NCBI GenBank assembly: GCA_963726795.1
Contig: CAVSDD010000004.1
Span: forward strand, 1,116,001 to 1,180,000
DNA: 64,000 bases
Direction: 5' to 3'
Source: Hyphomicrobium_A sp963726795
GTDB taxonomy: Bacteria > Pseudomonadota > Alphaproteobacteria > Rhizobiales > Hyphomicrobiaceae
The position numbers and the translations under genes are program-made. The notes under the pieces were generated by a model. That model ran no database searches and was not told the origin of the DNA. It worked only from the letters and a program-made list of their open reading frames with translations. Shown here one piece after another: positions 50,251 to 60,044 of this stretch; position 1 is the stretch's first letter, and each line of letters opens with the position of its first letter.

Positions 50251-52731
50251 ATGGTTGAGGTCCTCTTCTGCTTGGCGTTGCTGGCGGGCGTGATCGCGCT
50301 CGGCATGCATAAGGCGCCGCTATGGCTGTGGGGCGCGTCGCTCGCCGTTGCGGCGATTGTCTGGCATGCCTCGATCCACGGCTCGATGGGGCTGTTCGGG
50401 TTCCTGCTGTGGCTATTTGCCATCGCCTTCGGCCTCCTCGCCGTCCCTGAAATTCGCCGCGCGGCGCTGATCGCCCCGGCCTTCCGGCTGGTCAAGGGCA
50501 CGCTGCCCAAGGTCTCCGACACCGAAGCGCAGGCGCTGGAAGCGGGCACCGTCGGTTTCGACGCGGAGCTTTTTTCCGGAACGCCCGATTGGGACAAGCT
50601 GCGCTCGATCGCGCCGATCATGCTGACGCCTGAGGAGCAGGCTTTCCTCGACGGGCCGACGGACGAGCTCTGCGCCATGGTCGACGACTGGCAATTGCGC
50701 CACGTCGAGCGCGAGGTGCCCGAGCCGATCTGGGATTTCGTCAAGAAGCATGGCTTCCTCGGCATGCTGATTTCGAAGGAACATGGCGGGCTCGGCTTCT
50801 CCGCGCAGGCACAGTCGCTGATCATCGGCAAGATCGCATCCCGCTCGCCAGACGTCGTCACCATTGTCATGGTGCCCAACTCGCTCGGCCCCGGCGAGCT
50901 GATCGAGAAATACGGTACCGACAAGCAGAAAAACTTCTACCTGCCGCGCCTCGCGCGCGGTGACGAGATCCCCTGTTTCTCCCTCACCGGCCCGACATCG
51001 GGCTCGGACGCCGCTACCATGCGCGACATCGGCGTTGTGACGCGCGCCGAGCACGGCGATGTCGTCGGCTTCCGGCTGTCGTGGGACAAGCGCTACATAA
51101 CGCTCGGACCCAAGGCGACGCTTGTCGGCCTCGCATTCCGCGCCTTCGATCCCGAAAATATTTTGGGCCGCGGCGAGAACCTCGGCATCACCGTGGCGCT
51201 CGTCCCGGCAAACCACGCGGGTGTCGAGATCGGACGCCGGCATCTTCCTTCCGGCGCTGCGTTCCCCAACGGTCCCAACTGGGGCAAGGACGTCTTCATT
51301 CCGATCGATTGGGTGATCGGCGGCGAGAAGATGGTCGGCCAGGGCTGGCGCATGCTGATGGAGTGCCTTGCCGCCGGGCGCGCAATCTCGCTGCCATCCT
51401 CAGCCACCGCCGGCACCAAGGCGATGCTGCGCGTCTCAACCGCCTACGGGCGCATCCGCAAGCAGTTCGGCCTGCCGATCGCGCGCATGGAAGGCGTCGA
51501 GGAGGCGCTCGCCCGCTTGGTCGAGTCCGCCTACGCGAACGAGGCCGCACGCGCGGTCACGGCGGCGATGGTTTCGCGCGGCGAGCGGCCGTCGGTCTTG
51601 TCGGCGCTCATGAAATACCAGACGACCGAGCGCATGCGCCGCGCCGTCAACGACGCCTTCGATATCCACGGCGGCCGCGCGATTTGCGATGGCCCGAGCA
51701 ACTACCTGCAGTCGGCCTACCAGATGGTTCCCGTCGGCATCACGGTCGAGGGCGCCAATATCCTGACGCGCACGCTGATCACGTTCGCGCAGGGCGCGCT
51801 GCGCTCGCATCCCTATCTCTACCGCGAGATCAAGGCCGCGCAGGATCCCGACGGTGAGCGCGGCCAGGACGCGTTCGAAACGGCGTTCTCCGACCACATG
51901 AGCTACTCTGTGGCAAACGCCACGGGTGCCTTCTTCCACAATATCACCGTCGGCGTGTTCGCGCCCGTGCCCGATGCCACCTACGAGATGGCGCAATGGT
52001 ACCGCCAGCTCGGACGCGCGGCGCGCAACTTTGCGTTCGTCGCCGACCTGACGGTTGCCTCGCTCGGCGGAGCGCTCAAGACCAAGCAGAAGATTTCCGG
52101 ACGGCTCGCGGACGCTTTGTCGGAGCTTTATTTCTTGGCCTGCGTGCTGAAGCGCTTTGAGGACGACGGCCGACTTTCGAGCGATCGCGACATCGTGGCG
52201 CTCGTCGCCGCCAACGGGCTCTATCGCTTCCAGGAAGCGCTGCGCGGCGTCGTCGACAATTTTCCCAACGCGCCGGCGCGCTGGGCGATGCGCGCGATTG
52301 TGTTCCCGCTCGGCGCTCACTTCCGCCCCGCGCCCGACTACATTGCGCACCGGGCGGTGAAGCTCGTGCTCGATGCGCCCGAGGTTCGCGACCGCCTGAC
52401 GCGGCATATTTACATTTCGAAGGATCCCGACGACCCGACCGGGCTTTTAGAGGTGACCTTGAAGAAGGTCATCGCCGCAGAGGAAGCGGAAAAGAAGCTT
52501 GAGCGTGCCATTCGCGCAGGGACGCTCAAGCGCTATCACGGCATCGACTGGATCGGTGATGCAATGGCGAAAGGCATCGTGACGGAAAGCGAAGGGCAGC
52601 TTTTGCGCGAGGCCGAGACGTTGGTTGCGCGCGTGATCGCGGTCGATCACTTTGACCCCGCCGATTTGAAACCCAACTATACGGGCGTGGGCCACAATTC
52701 GCGCGGCGCGGAAAGTGCCGCGGCGGAATAA
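50251..52731 (+). CDS. fadE: acyl-CoA dehydrogenase FadE
   Basis: An 826-residue membrane-attached FadE that catalyses the first, FAD-dependent step of beta-oxidation. Three hydrophobic stretches fill residues 1-75, as in E. coli FadE. The dehydrogenase core has FLGMLISKEHGGLGFSAQ near 165, CFSLTGPTSGSDAATM near 245 and DIHGGRAICDGPSNYLQ near 470, where FadE keeps the catalytic base region. The C-terminal DUF1974-type domain follows (about 545-815). ATG at 50251, with GGAGG 12 bases before it. It is the first gene of a fadE-fadJ-fadI-cfa series on one strand. Confidence 0.94.
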   Translation: MVEVLFCLALLAGVIALGMHKAPLWLWGASLAVAAIVWHASIHGSMGLFGFLLWLFAIAFGLLAVPEIRRAALIAPAFRLVKGTLPKVSDTEAQALEAGTVGFDAELFSGTPDWDKLRSIAPIMLTPEEQAFLDGPTDELCAMVDDWQLRHVEREVPEPIWDFVKKHGFLGMLISKEHGGLGFSAQAQSLIIGKIASRSPDVVTIVMVPNSLGPGELIEKYGTDKQKNFYLPRLARGDEIPCFSLTGPTSGSDAATMRDIGVVTRAEHGDVVGFRLSWDKRYITLGPKATLVGLAFRAFDPENILGRGENLGITVALVPANHAGVEIGRRHLPSGAAFPNGPNWGKDVFIPIDWVIGGEKMVGQGWRMLMECLAAGRAISLPSSATAGTKAMLRVSTAYGRIRKQFGLPIARMEGVEEALARLVESAYANEAARAVTAAMVSRGERPSVLSALMKYQTTERMRRAVNDAFDIHGGRAICDGPSNYLQSAYQMVPVGITVEGANILTRTLITFAQGALRSHPYLYREIKAAQDPDGERGQDAFETAFSDHMSYSVANATGAFFHNITVGVFAPVPDATYEMAQWYRQLGRAARNFAFVADLTVASLGGALKTKQKISGRLADALSELYFLACVLKRFEDDGRLSSDRDIVALVAANGLYRFQEALRGVVDNFPNAPARWAMRAIVFPLGAHFRPAPDYIAHRAVKLVLDAPEVRDRLTRHIYISKDPDDPTGLLEVTLKKVIAAEEAEKKLERAIRAGTLKRYHGIDWIGDAMAKGIVTESEGQLLREAETLVARVIAVDHFDPADLKPNYTGVGHNSRGAESAAAE

Positions 52732-52798
52732 TTCGATGTGACGGCCCCCGGCGCGCGACGCGCTAACGAGCCGGGGAGCTGCGTGGAGAGGATTTTGC

Positions 52799-54802
52799 AT
52801 GTTCAAGGCCGTATCGACCCCGCTTCCCAACCTCAAGGACTGGCGCTTCAGCGTGGACCAGTGGGGTATCGGCTGGGCCGAGTTCGATCGCGAGGGCGAG
52901 AGCCAGAACTCGTTCGGGCGCCGCCCGTTCGAAGAGCTGGCCCAGATCGTAGCGAAGGTCGAGGAAGGCGCGCGCTCGCGCGAGATCATCGGCCTCGTGA
53001 TCGCGTCAGGCAAGGAGCGAGGTTTCATCGTCGGCGCCGACATCCGCGAGTTCGCCGATCTCTCGACCGAGATGGACGTGATCGACCGGCTGCGTCCGGT
53101 CAACGCGCTCTTCGACCGCATCGAGCGGCTTCCCGTTCCGGTCGTCGTCGCCATCAACGGCTTCTGTCTCGGCGGCGGGCTTGAGCTGGCGCTCGCGGGG
53201 CATTACCGCATCGCGACGCGCGATCCCTCGACGAAGTTCGGCTTTCCCGAGGTGAAGCTAGGCATTTTCCCGGGCTTCAATGGCACAGCGCGCGCGATCC
53301 GCCAGGCCGGCGCACCGGCCGCCATGCAAGCGATGCTGACCGGAAAGATGATCAGCGCTTCGGCGGCACGCGCGATGGGCCTCGTCGATGAACTAGTCGC
53401 AAGCCGCGGCTCGCTGCTGTGGGCCGCGCGCAAAGCCGTTCTGCGCAAGCGCCGCTCCAAGCCCGCAGGTTTCGCCAAAAACGTATTGTCGATGTGGCCG
53501 GCGCGCGGGCTGCTCGCGTCGCGCATGCGCCAGGAAGTGCGCAAGAAAGCGCGCGAGGATCACTATCCCGCGCCCTACCGCCTGATCGATCTCTTCGAGA
53601 AGTACGGCGGCAACGAGGAAGCGATGAAGGCCGCCGAGACGCGCGCCTTCGCCCCGCTGATGGTCTCCGACCAATCGAAGAATCTGCGCCGCGTGTTCTG
53701 GCTGTCGGAGCTGCTCAAGGGGCAGGCGCCCAAGAAGCTCGGCTGGCGCCCGCAGCGCGTGCACGTCATCGGCGCCGGCACCATGGGCGCCGACATCGCC
53801 GGATGGTGCGTTGCGTGCGGGATGCAGGCGACGCTGCAGGACATCTCGGCTGAGCAGATCGAGAAGGGTCTCGCGGCGCAAGGCAAGCTCTTTGCGCGCA
53901 AGTTCAAGACGAAGGCGCAGCGCGACGCGGCCAAGGCGCGTCTCATCGCCGATCAGAGCGGCGATGCGATCGGCCGCGCCGACGTGGTGATCGAGGCGAT
54001 CGTGGAAAACCTCGAAATCAAACAGAAGGTGCTGCGCGAGATCGAGGGTAAGCTCAAGGCAGGCGCGCTGCTGGCAACCAATACTTCCTCGTTGATGATC
54101 GAGGACATCGCTGCGGGGTTGCCCGATTCCGGCCGTCTCATCGGTTTGCACTTCTTCAATCCAGTTGCTCTGATGCCGCTGGTGGAGGTGGTGCGCGGGT
54201 CATCGAGCCGCGACGAGGAGGTCAAGCGCGGGGCGGCGTTCGTAGCCGCGATCGACAAGTTCCCCCTCATCACCAAGAGCGTGCCGGGCTTCCTCGTAAA
54301 CCGTGTGCTCACGCCCTACATGTTCGGCGCCATGCAGCTGATGGAGCACGGCGAGGACAAGGAGCGCATCGACGAGGCGGCGCGCACGTTCGGCATGCCG
54401 ATGGGGCCGATCGAGCTTGCGGATTCAGTCGGACTCGACGTGTGCGCGCACGTCGCCAAGATCCTCAAGTTCTCCTCGCAGGGCTCCCAGCTCGACCGGC
54501 TCGTCGCCTCAGGCAAGCTCGGCAAGAAGACGGGCGAGGGCTTCTACGTCTGGAAGGACGGCAAGATCGAGAAGTCCGACCGGCATTTTGACAAGGGCGA
54601 CATGGAGCGGCTCGGGCGCGAACTGATCGAGCCGATGGTCGAGGAGGCGCAGCGCTGTCTCGATGAGCGGGTCGTGGAGAACGCCGATCTCGTCGACGCG
54701 GGCGTCATTTTCGGCACCGGCTTTGCGCCGTTCCGCGGCGGCCCGTTGCACTACAAGGCCGCGCAAATAGGTACGGCGCCCAGCCGGGCAGCCGCCGAGT
54801 AG
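52799..54802 (+). CDS. fadJ: 3-hydroxyacyl-CoA dehydrogenase/enoyl-CoA hydratase (FadJ/FadB alpha-subunit type)
   Basis: A 667-residue bifunctional enzyme for steps two and three of beta-oxidation. The N-terminal crotonase domain has FIVGADIREFADL near 75, GFCLGGGLELAL near 121 and the catalytic glutamate in GFPEVKLGIFPGFNGT near 145. The C-terminal part has the NAD-binding fold VHVIGAGTMGADIAGW near 320 and the catalytic His in LHFFNPVALMPLVEVV near 450. A 30-base gap separates it from fadI, so the two probably form the trifunctional complex. FadB and FadJ cannot be separated with certainty; the thiolase partner is FadI-like. Confidence 0.93.
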   Translation: MFKAVSTPLPNLKDWRFSVDQWGIGWAEFDREGESQNSFGRRPFEELAQIVAKVEEGARSREIIGLVIASGKERGFIVGADIREFADLSTEMDVIDRLRPVNALFDRIERLPVPVVVAINGFCLGGGLELALAGHYRIATRDPSTKFGFPEVKLGIFPGFNGTARAIRQAGAPAAMQAMLTGKMISASAARAMGLVDELVASRGSLLWAARKAVLRKRRSKPAGFAKNVLSMWPARGLLASRMRQEVRKKAREDHYPAPYRLIDLFEKYGGNEEAMKAAETRAFAPLMVSDQSKNLRRVFWLSELLKGQAPKKLGWRPQRVHVIGAGTMGADIAGWCVACGMQATLQDISAEQIEKGLAAQGKLFARKFKTKAQRDAAKARLIADQSGDAIGRADVVIEAIVENLEIKQKVLREIEGKLKAGALLATNTSSLMIEDIAAGLPDSGRLIGLHFFNPVALMPLVEVVRGSSSRDEEVKRGAAFVAAIDKFPLITKSVPGFLVNRVLTPYMFGAMQLMEHGEDKERIDEAARTFGMPMGPIELADSVGLDVCAHVAKILKFSSQGSQLDRLVASGKLGKKTGEGFYVWKDGKIEKSDRHFDKGDMERLGRELIEPMVEEAQRCLDERVVENADLVDAGVIFGTGFAPFRGGPLHYKAAQIGTAPSRAAAE

Positions 54803-54832
54803 CGCAGAATTTCGTTTTCAGGAGCAAGCTCG

Positions 54833-56137
54833 ATGCAGCGATTTTTGCGGCGCGTGGCGGTGATCGGCGGAACCCGCATCCCGTTCTGCCGGTCGAACAC
54901 CTTCTATGCCGATCTCTCCAACCTGGAGATGATGACCGGTGCGCTCAACGCGCTCGTCGACCGCTACAACCTCAAGGGCCAGCACATCGATGAGGTGACG
55001 GGCGGCGCCGTCGTCACCCATTCCAAGGATTTCAATCTCACGCGCGAAGCCGTGCTCGGCACGAGCCTTGCGCCTTCCACGCCCGGCATCACCATCATGC
55101 AAGCGTGCGGAACGAGCCTGCAGGGTGCGCTGGGCTCGGCGGCCAAGATCGCGACGGGCGAAATCGAAAGCGCGATCGCTGTCGGTTCCGACACGACGTC
55201 GGATGCACCCATCGTCGTGTCAAAAAAGCTCGCCGAGCGCCTCACAAAGGCGTCGCTGCAGAAGACCACGCTCGACAAGCTGAAGGTGTTCAAGGGCTTC
55301 TCGCCCGGCGAACTCGTTCCCAAGCCGCCGTCGGTGACCGAGCCGCGCACCGGGCTGTCGATGGGCGAGCACGCCGAGCTGATGGCGCAGGTGTGGGACA
55401 TTACACGGGCCGATCAGGACGCCTTCGCGCTGGAGAGCCATCGCAAAGCGGCCGAGGCCTACCGATCGGGCTACATGGACGATCTGGTGACGCCGTTCGC
55501 AGGCGTGTTCCGCGACAACAATATTCGCGAGGACGCAACGCTCGAGAAGCTCGGCACCCTGCGCACGGCCTTCGACAAGACCGAGCGCGGCACGCTCACG
55601 GCCGCCAACTCGACCCCGCTGACCGACGGTGCCGCAGCCGTGATGCTCGGCTCGGAGGACTGGGCGGCCAAGCACGGCCTGCCGGTGCTGGCCTACATCA
55701 CCTACTCGCAGGCCGCCGCCAACGACTTCGTCAGCGGCGACGGGCTCTTGATGGCGCCGACCATCGCCGTCTCCAAGATGCTCGACCGTGCGGGCCTCAA
55801 GCTGCAGGACTTCGACCTCTACGAGATCCATGAGGCTTTCGCCGCGCAGGTGCTGGCCACTCTGAAGTCGTGGGAGGACCCGGCGTATTGCAAGGAGTTC
55901 CTGGGCAAGGCCGAGCCGCTGGGCGTCATCGACCGCTCCAAGCTCAACGTGCGCGGCTCCTCGATTGCGTTCGGGCACCCGTTCGCCGCGACGGGAGCCC
56001 GCATCGTCGCCAACCTCGCAAAGCTCTTGTCGGAGCGGGGCGGGCGCGGGCTCATCTCCATTTGCACCGCCGGCGGCATGGGCGTCGCTGCAATCATGGA
56101 GACGAAGGACGCAGCCGAGATGCATCAGGCCGCGTGA
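54833..56137 (+). CDS. fadI: acetyl-CoA C-acyltransferase (3-ketoacyl-CoA thiolase) FadI
   Basis: A 434-residue thiolase that performs the last step of beta-oxidation. The nucleophile is C92 in IMQACGTSLQGALG, the conserved histidines are in IHEAFAAQ near 335 and AFGHPFAATGAR near 385, and the second active-site cysteine is in CTAGGMGVAA near 412. Length and motifs fit the FadI/trifunctional beta subunit. It follows fadJ closely and precedes the cyclopropane synthase gene by 75 bases on the same strand. Confidence 0.94.
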   Translation: MQRFLRRVAVIGGTRIPFCRSNTFYADLSNLEMMTGALNALVDRYNLKGQHIDEVTGGAVVTHSKDFNLTREAVLGTSLAPSTPGITIMQACGTSLQGALGSAAKIATGEIESAIAVGSDTTSDAPIVVSKKLAERLTKASLQKTTLDKLKVFKGFSPGELVPKPPSVTEPRTGLSMGEHAELMAQVWDITRADQDAFALESHRKAAEAYRSGYMDDLVTPFAGVFRDNNIREDATLEKLGTLRTAFDKTERGTLTAANSTPLTDGAAAVMLGSEDWAAKHGLPVLAYITYSQAAANDFVSGDGLLMAPTIAVSKMLDRAGLKLQDFDLYEIHEAFAAQVLATLKSWEDPAYCKEFLGKAEPLGVIDRSKLNVRGSSIAFGHPFAATGARIVANLAKLLSERGGRGLISICTAGGMGVAAIMETKDAAEMHQAA

Positions 56138-56212
56138 GGCTGCGCAGGCTCTCGACAGGCGCGGCGAGGTATGCGACGCACCCGCTCGAACACAAATTAG
56201 GCGGGTGCGGGC

Positions 56213-57524
56213 ATGCGCTCTGGCAAGGATGAACGGCGACTCGAGACGGTTCGGGAGCTCGCCAACGAGCTTGCCGGCAAGCTCGACCTCAATGCCTCGT
56301 TGCGGCTGTGGGACGGCTCGCGCACGCCCCTCGGCAACAGTGTCACCGGCCCCTTCGAGATATCGATCGCCAATGCCGGCGTGATCGGCTCGCTGCTGCG
56401 CCGGCCAACGCTCGATAATTTCATTCGCCACTATGTCGACAAGGGTATCGATTTCTCGGGCGGAACGCTGATCGATCTGGGATCCCAGCTCAACCGCTCG
56501 GGCCGCTCGGTCAAGCTCAAGGGCCGCGAGGCGCTCGCAATTGCCGCCAAGCTGTCGCCGTTCCTGCCTGGCACGCGGCGACGGGCTCGCGGAGGATCAG
56601 GGCTTTTCGGGCGACATCATCGGCAAGAAGCGCAAGACCGCCGACAACAAGGACTACATCCAGTTCCACTACGACCTTTCGGACGATTTTTACGCGCTCT
56701 TCCTCGACCCCGAGATGGTCTACTCGTGCGCCTACTACACCGATTGGAACAACGGCATCGCGCAGGCGCAGGCCGATAAGCTCGAGATGATCTGCCGCAA
56801 GCTGCGCCTGAAGGCCGGCGAGCGCTTTCTCGACATCGGCTGCGGCTGGGGCGGGCTGATTTGCCATGCCGCCGAAGCCTACGGCGTCAGCGCGCACGGC
56901 ATCACGCTGTCCCAGAACCAGCTCGAGTTCGCGCGCGCCAAGGTCAAGCGGCTCGGCCTGCAGGACCGCGTGACGATCGAGCTGATGGATTATTCCGCCA
57001 TGAGCGGGCGGTTCGACAAGATCGCCTCGATCGGCATGTACGAGCACATCGGCCTGAAGAACATCCCCGGCTACATGCAGAAGATGCGCGGCCTGCTCAA
57101 CGACGACGGGCTGTTCCTCAACCACGCGATCGCCCGGCGTGCGCCGAAAGAGAGCTGGATGAAGCGCGGGCTGCGCCCCGAGCAGCGCGCCATCGCCAAG
57201 TACATCTTCCCCGGCGGCGAGCTCGACGACATCGGCCATTCGCTCGTCGCGATGGAGCGGGCGGGCTTTGAGGTGCAGGACGTGGAAGCCTGGCGCATGC
57301 ACTATGCGCGCACGTGCAAGCTCTGGTGCGAGCGGCTGACGGCTGAGCGGGCGCGCGCGATCGAGTACGTGGGGGAGCAGAAATACCGCATCTGGGTTGC
57401 GTATCTGGCGGGCGTCTCGCTCGCGTTCTCGCGCGGCACGTTGCGCATCTTCCAGACGCTCGTGTCAAAGACGCCAAAGCGCCCGCCGGCGCTGCCGCCC
57501 ACGCGCGCCGATCTCTACCGCTGA
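56213..57524 (+). pseudogene. cfa: cyclopropane-fatty-acyl-phospholipid synthase, frameshifted
   Basis: This is a SAM-dependent cyclopropane fatty acid synthase, which methylenates cis double bonds in membrane phospholipids. The N-terminal domain reads from ATG 56213 to about 56567 (TPLGNSVTGPFEISI, KGREALAIAAKLSPFLP). The frame then shifts by +1 within 56567-56580, and GDGLAEDQGFSGDII, the SAM motif FLDIGCGWGGL and SIGMYEHIGLKN follow in the next frame to the stop at 57524. The catalytic domain is otherwise undisturbed, which suggests either a very recent mutation or a sequence error. Corrected length is about 436 residues. Its last 10 bases overlap the convergent fadD. Confidence 0.85.
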
Positions 57525-59263
57525 CCTTTAATCCTCGGCCCCCGGGTGCGCTTCTCTTCCTCGGCCTTCAGCTCCTTCTTGGAGAGCTTGCCGATCATGG
57601 TCTTGGGCAGCTCGTCGCGGAACTCGATGATGGCCGGCATCTCGATCTTGGAGATGCGCGGCTTCAGGTGCTCGAAGAGGTCGTCGGCCGTGCACGCCAT
57701 CCCGGATTTCAGCCGCACGAAGGCCTTGGGCGCCTCTCCGCGCCTGGCATCCTTGATGCCGATGACGGTGACCTCGGCGACGGCCGCGTGCTCGTAGATC
57801 GCCTCCTCGACGCGGCGTGGATACACATTGAAGCCCGAGGAGATGATGAGGTCCTTGATGCGGTCCTCGATGTAGAAGAACCCGTCTTCGTCCATGCGCG
57901 CCACATCGCCCGTGCGCAGGAACTCCCCGACCATCTGCTCGGCGGTCTCCTGCGGCCGCTTGTAATAGCCGAGCATCACCTGGGGGCCCCTGATGCAGAT
58001 CTCGCCTTTTTCGCCCACCGCAACTTCCTTGGTCGGGTCACCCAGGTCGCGTAGCGAAATCGTCGTGCCGGGAAGCGGCAGGCCTATCGAGCCGACCTTC
58101 ACCGGCCCCTCGAGCAGATTGCAGGTTACGACGGGAGAGGTTTCCGACAGCCCGTAGCCCTCGACCACATTGCAGCCGGTGATCGCCTCGAACTGTTGCT
58201 TGACCTCGAGCGGCAGCGCCGCTCCGCCGGAGAGGCAGAACTTCAGCGAGGAGAGCGACAAGCCCTTGACCTTGGGGTGGTTCAGGATGGCGTTAAACAG
58301 CGTCGGCACGCCCGGCATGATCGTCGGCTTGCACTTGTCGATCAGCTTCAACGCCTCGTCCAGCGAGAAGCGCGGCATGATGATGATCTCGGCGCCTTTG
58401 GCGATGCCGAAGTTCATGACGACCGTGAGCGCGAACACGTGGAAGAACGGCAGCACGCCCAAAACGCGCTCCTCGCCGTCCTTCAGATCGGGCTTCCAGG
58501 CACCGACCTGCTGGACGTTCACGAAGACATTGGCGTGAGTGAGCATCGCGCCCTTGGGCGTGCCCGTGGTGCCGCCGGTGTACTGCAGCACCGCAACATC
58601 GCCCAGCGGGTCGATCGGCAACCGCGGGAGGGGGACGTTACCGCTTTCGAGCAGATCTCGCTCCAGCACGATCTGCTCGCGCGCAGGCGATGCCAGCGGC
58701 CGCGCGATCTCCTTGGACTTGAACAGCCGGAAGAGCGCAGCCTTTGTGGCCGGCAGGAGGGGGGTAAACGGGCACACCAGCGCGCGGGGAAGGACCCTCG
58801 ACTGCAGCAGCGGCTCGACCTTGTCGAACAGCGCTTTCAGATCGAGCGTCACCATGAGCTCGGTGTCGCTGTCCTTTATCTGGCCGGCGAGCTCGCTCAC
58901 CGTGTAGAGCGGATTGTAGTTGACGACCGTGCCGCCGGCTTTCAGCACGGCGAAGAAGTAGATGATGAAGGTGGGCGTGTTGGGCAGAAGCAGCCCGACC
59001 TTGGTGTCTTTCTTGACGCCATGGCGTCGCAGGCCTGCCGCGGCCTTGTCGACGAGTGCGCCGATCTCGGCATAGCTCAGGATCTTGCCGAGGAAGTTGG
59101 TGCAGGGGAGGGCGCCATATTTGGCGACCGCGTCGTCCAGCAGGCAGTAGAGCGGCGCCACGTCGAGGGGCATCCGCCAGTCGACCCCGCGTGGATAGCT
59201 CTTGAGCCAAGGCGGGGTGCGCGAAGCGGTATCGGGGTCAGAGCGCAGACCGCGATTTGCCAT
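57515..59263 (-). CDS. fadD: long-chain-fatty-acid-CoA ligase FadD
   Basis: A 582-residue AMP-forming acyl-CoA synthetase that activates fatty acids for the fad pathway. The P-loop-like A3 motif YTGGTTGTPKGA is near residue 230, A5 is EGYGLSETSP near 355, the A7 motif TGDVARMDEDG near 450 and the FACS signature GFNVYPRRVEEAI near 475, with the C-terminal A10 lysine in PKTMIGKLSKKEL near 565. The start is ATG 59263 with GGGAGA upstream; a longer upstream frame lacks support. It converges with cfa, overlapping it by 10 bases at the 3' ends. Confidence 0.94.
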   Translation of the reverse strand: MANRGLRSDPDTASRTPPWLKSYPRGVDWRMPLDVAPLYCLLDDAVAKYGALPCTNFLGKILSYAEIGALVDKAAAGLRRHGVKKDTKVGLLLPNTPTFIIYFFAVLKAGGTVVNYNPLYTVSELAGQIKDSDTELMVTLDLKALFDKVEPLLQSRVLPRALVCPFTPLLPATKAALFRLFKSKEIARPLASPAREQIVLERDLLESGNVPLPRLPIDPLGDVAVLQYTGGTTGTPKGAMLTHANVFVNVQQVGAWKPDLKDGEERVLGVLPFFHVFALTVVMNFGIAKGAEIIIMPRFSLDEALKLIDKCKPTIMPGVPTLFNAILNHPKVKGLSLSSLKFCLSGGAALPLEVKQQFEAITGCNVVEGYGLSETSPVVTCNLLEGPVKVGSIGLPLPGTTISLRDLGDPTKEVAVGEKGEICIRGPQVMLGYYKRPQETAEQMVGEFLRTGDVARMDEDGFFYIEDRIKDLIISSGFNVYPRRVEEAIYEHAAVAEVTVIGIKDARRGEAPKAFVRLKSGMACTADDLFEHLKPRISKIEMPAIIEFRDELPKTMIGKLSKKELKAEEEKRTRGPRIKGQR

Positions 59264-59652
59264 TCTCGGGTTTCTCCCAAGCCGGACGCACGCCCCAGCA
59301 GCGTCCGTTGGCGAATTTCCAGCTCCAATCGCGACTAGGGGTAACAGGGCCTTGAAATCCGCCTTGTTATTGAACACGTTTTGCCCGCGAAGGCCATACC
59401 GGGGACGGTGCGGAGCTGTGCAGCGCAACGGTTGTGAAGAGTTTTTCGGCTATCCTGCGGGAGAGCTGAGGGGAGCAAATCTTCCCCTCTTTCATGCCGG
59501 CCGGCCCGACAGGCTGCAGCCGGGCCATCGGCTGGACTTGCCTGACGTTTAAGGATATGTGACGCGTCAGCTTGTTGTGCTACTGGCCTGGCACTAGGTA
59601 AACGAAGCAGCACGGGCCTCCGGCTTGGTTGAAGCGGGGGTGGGAGAGTCAC
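59264..59652. other. 389-bp divergent upstream region of fadD and acp
   Basis: No gene is seen. It must hold the promoters for fadD (minus) and the acyl carrier protein (plus). A hairpin GAGGGGA/TCCCCTC at 59468-59489 followed by TTT could attenuate the plus-strand transcript, but it is short. No EcfG motif is present. Confidence 0.4.
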
Positions 59653-59925
59653 ATGGACGAAGTCGGAACCAAGGTTGTCGAGATCTTAAAAAAGCACATG
59701 AAGGAGCCGCGTGACGACATCTCCTTGTCTACGCCGCTAACGGATCTCAAGATTGAGTCGCTCGACCTCGCTATGATCGTTTTTGACATCGAGGATACTT
59801 TCGGCATCGAGATTCCCTACAATGCGAACGAGGAAGTCGAAGACTTCAAGACGGTCGGGTCCGTCGTCGATCGCGTCAAAGACTTGATGGCCAAGGGACC
59901 CGCCGCGGCCGGAGCCAAGGCCTGA
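59653..59925 (+). CDS. specialised acyl carrier protein
   Basis: A 90-residue acyl carrier protein. Helix 1 is EVGTKVVEILKKHM; the phosphopantetheine serine is S36 in LKIESLDLAMIVFDIED, where the usual D-S-L is E-S-L; helix 3-4 ends FKTVGSVVDRVKDLM, and an Ala/Gly-rich tail follows. It differs from housekeeping AcpP and is paired with its own ketoacyl synthase, like NodF-NodE and other dedicated ACP-KAS pairs, so a special fatty chain (for example for lipid A, a quorum signal or a polar lipid) is likely but unproven. The start is ATG 59653 with GGGAGAG upstream. Confidence 0.88.
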   Translation: MDEVGTKVVEILKKHMKEPRDDISLSTPLTDLKIESLDLAMIVFDIEDTFGIEIPYNANEEVEDFKTVGSVVDRVKDLMAKGPAAAGAKA

Positions 59926-60044
59926 AGCCGACCGCGCCAGCAATCTTCGCCGCCGGTTCGCATCGGCCAACGTGTGCTCATCCCGCGGCGCCCGCACGCG
60001 GCGCCCGCAACCGCAGGTAAACGGCAACCTTGGCAGACGCGAAA

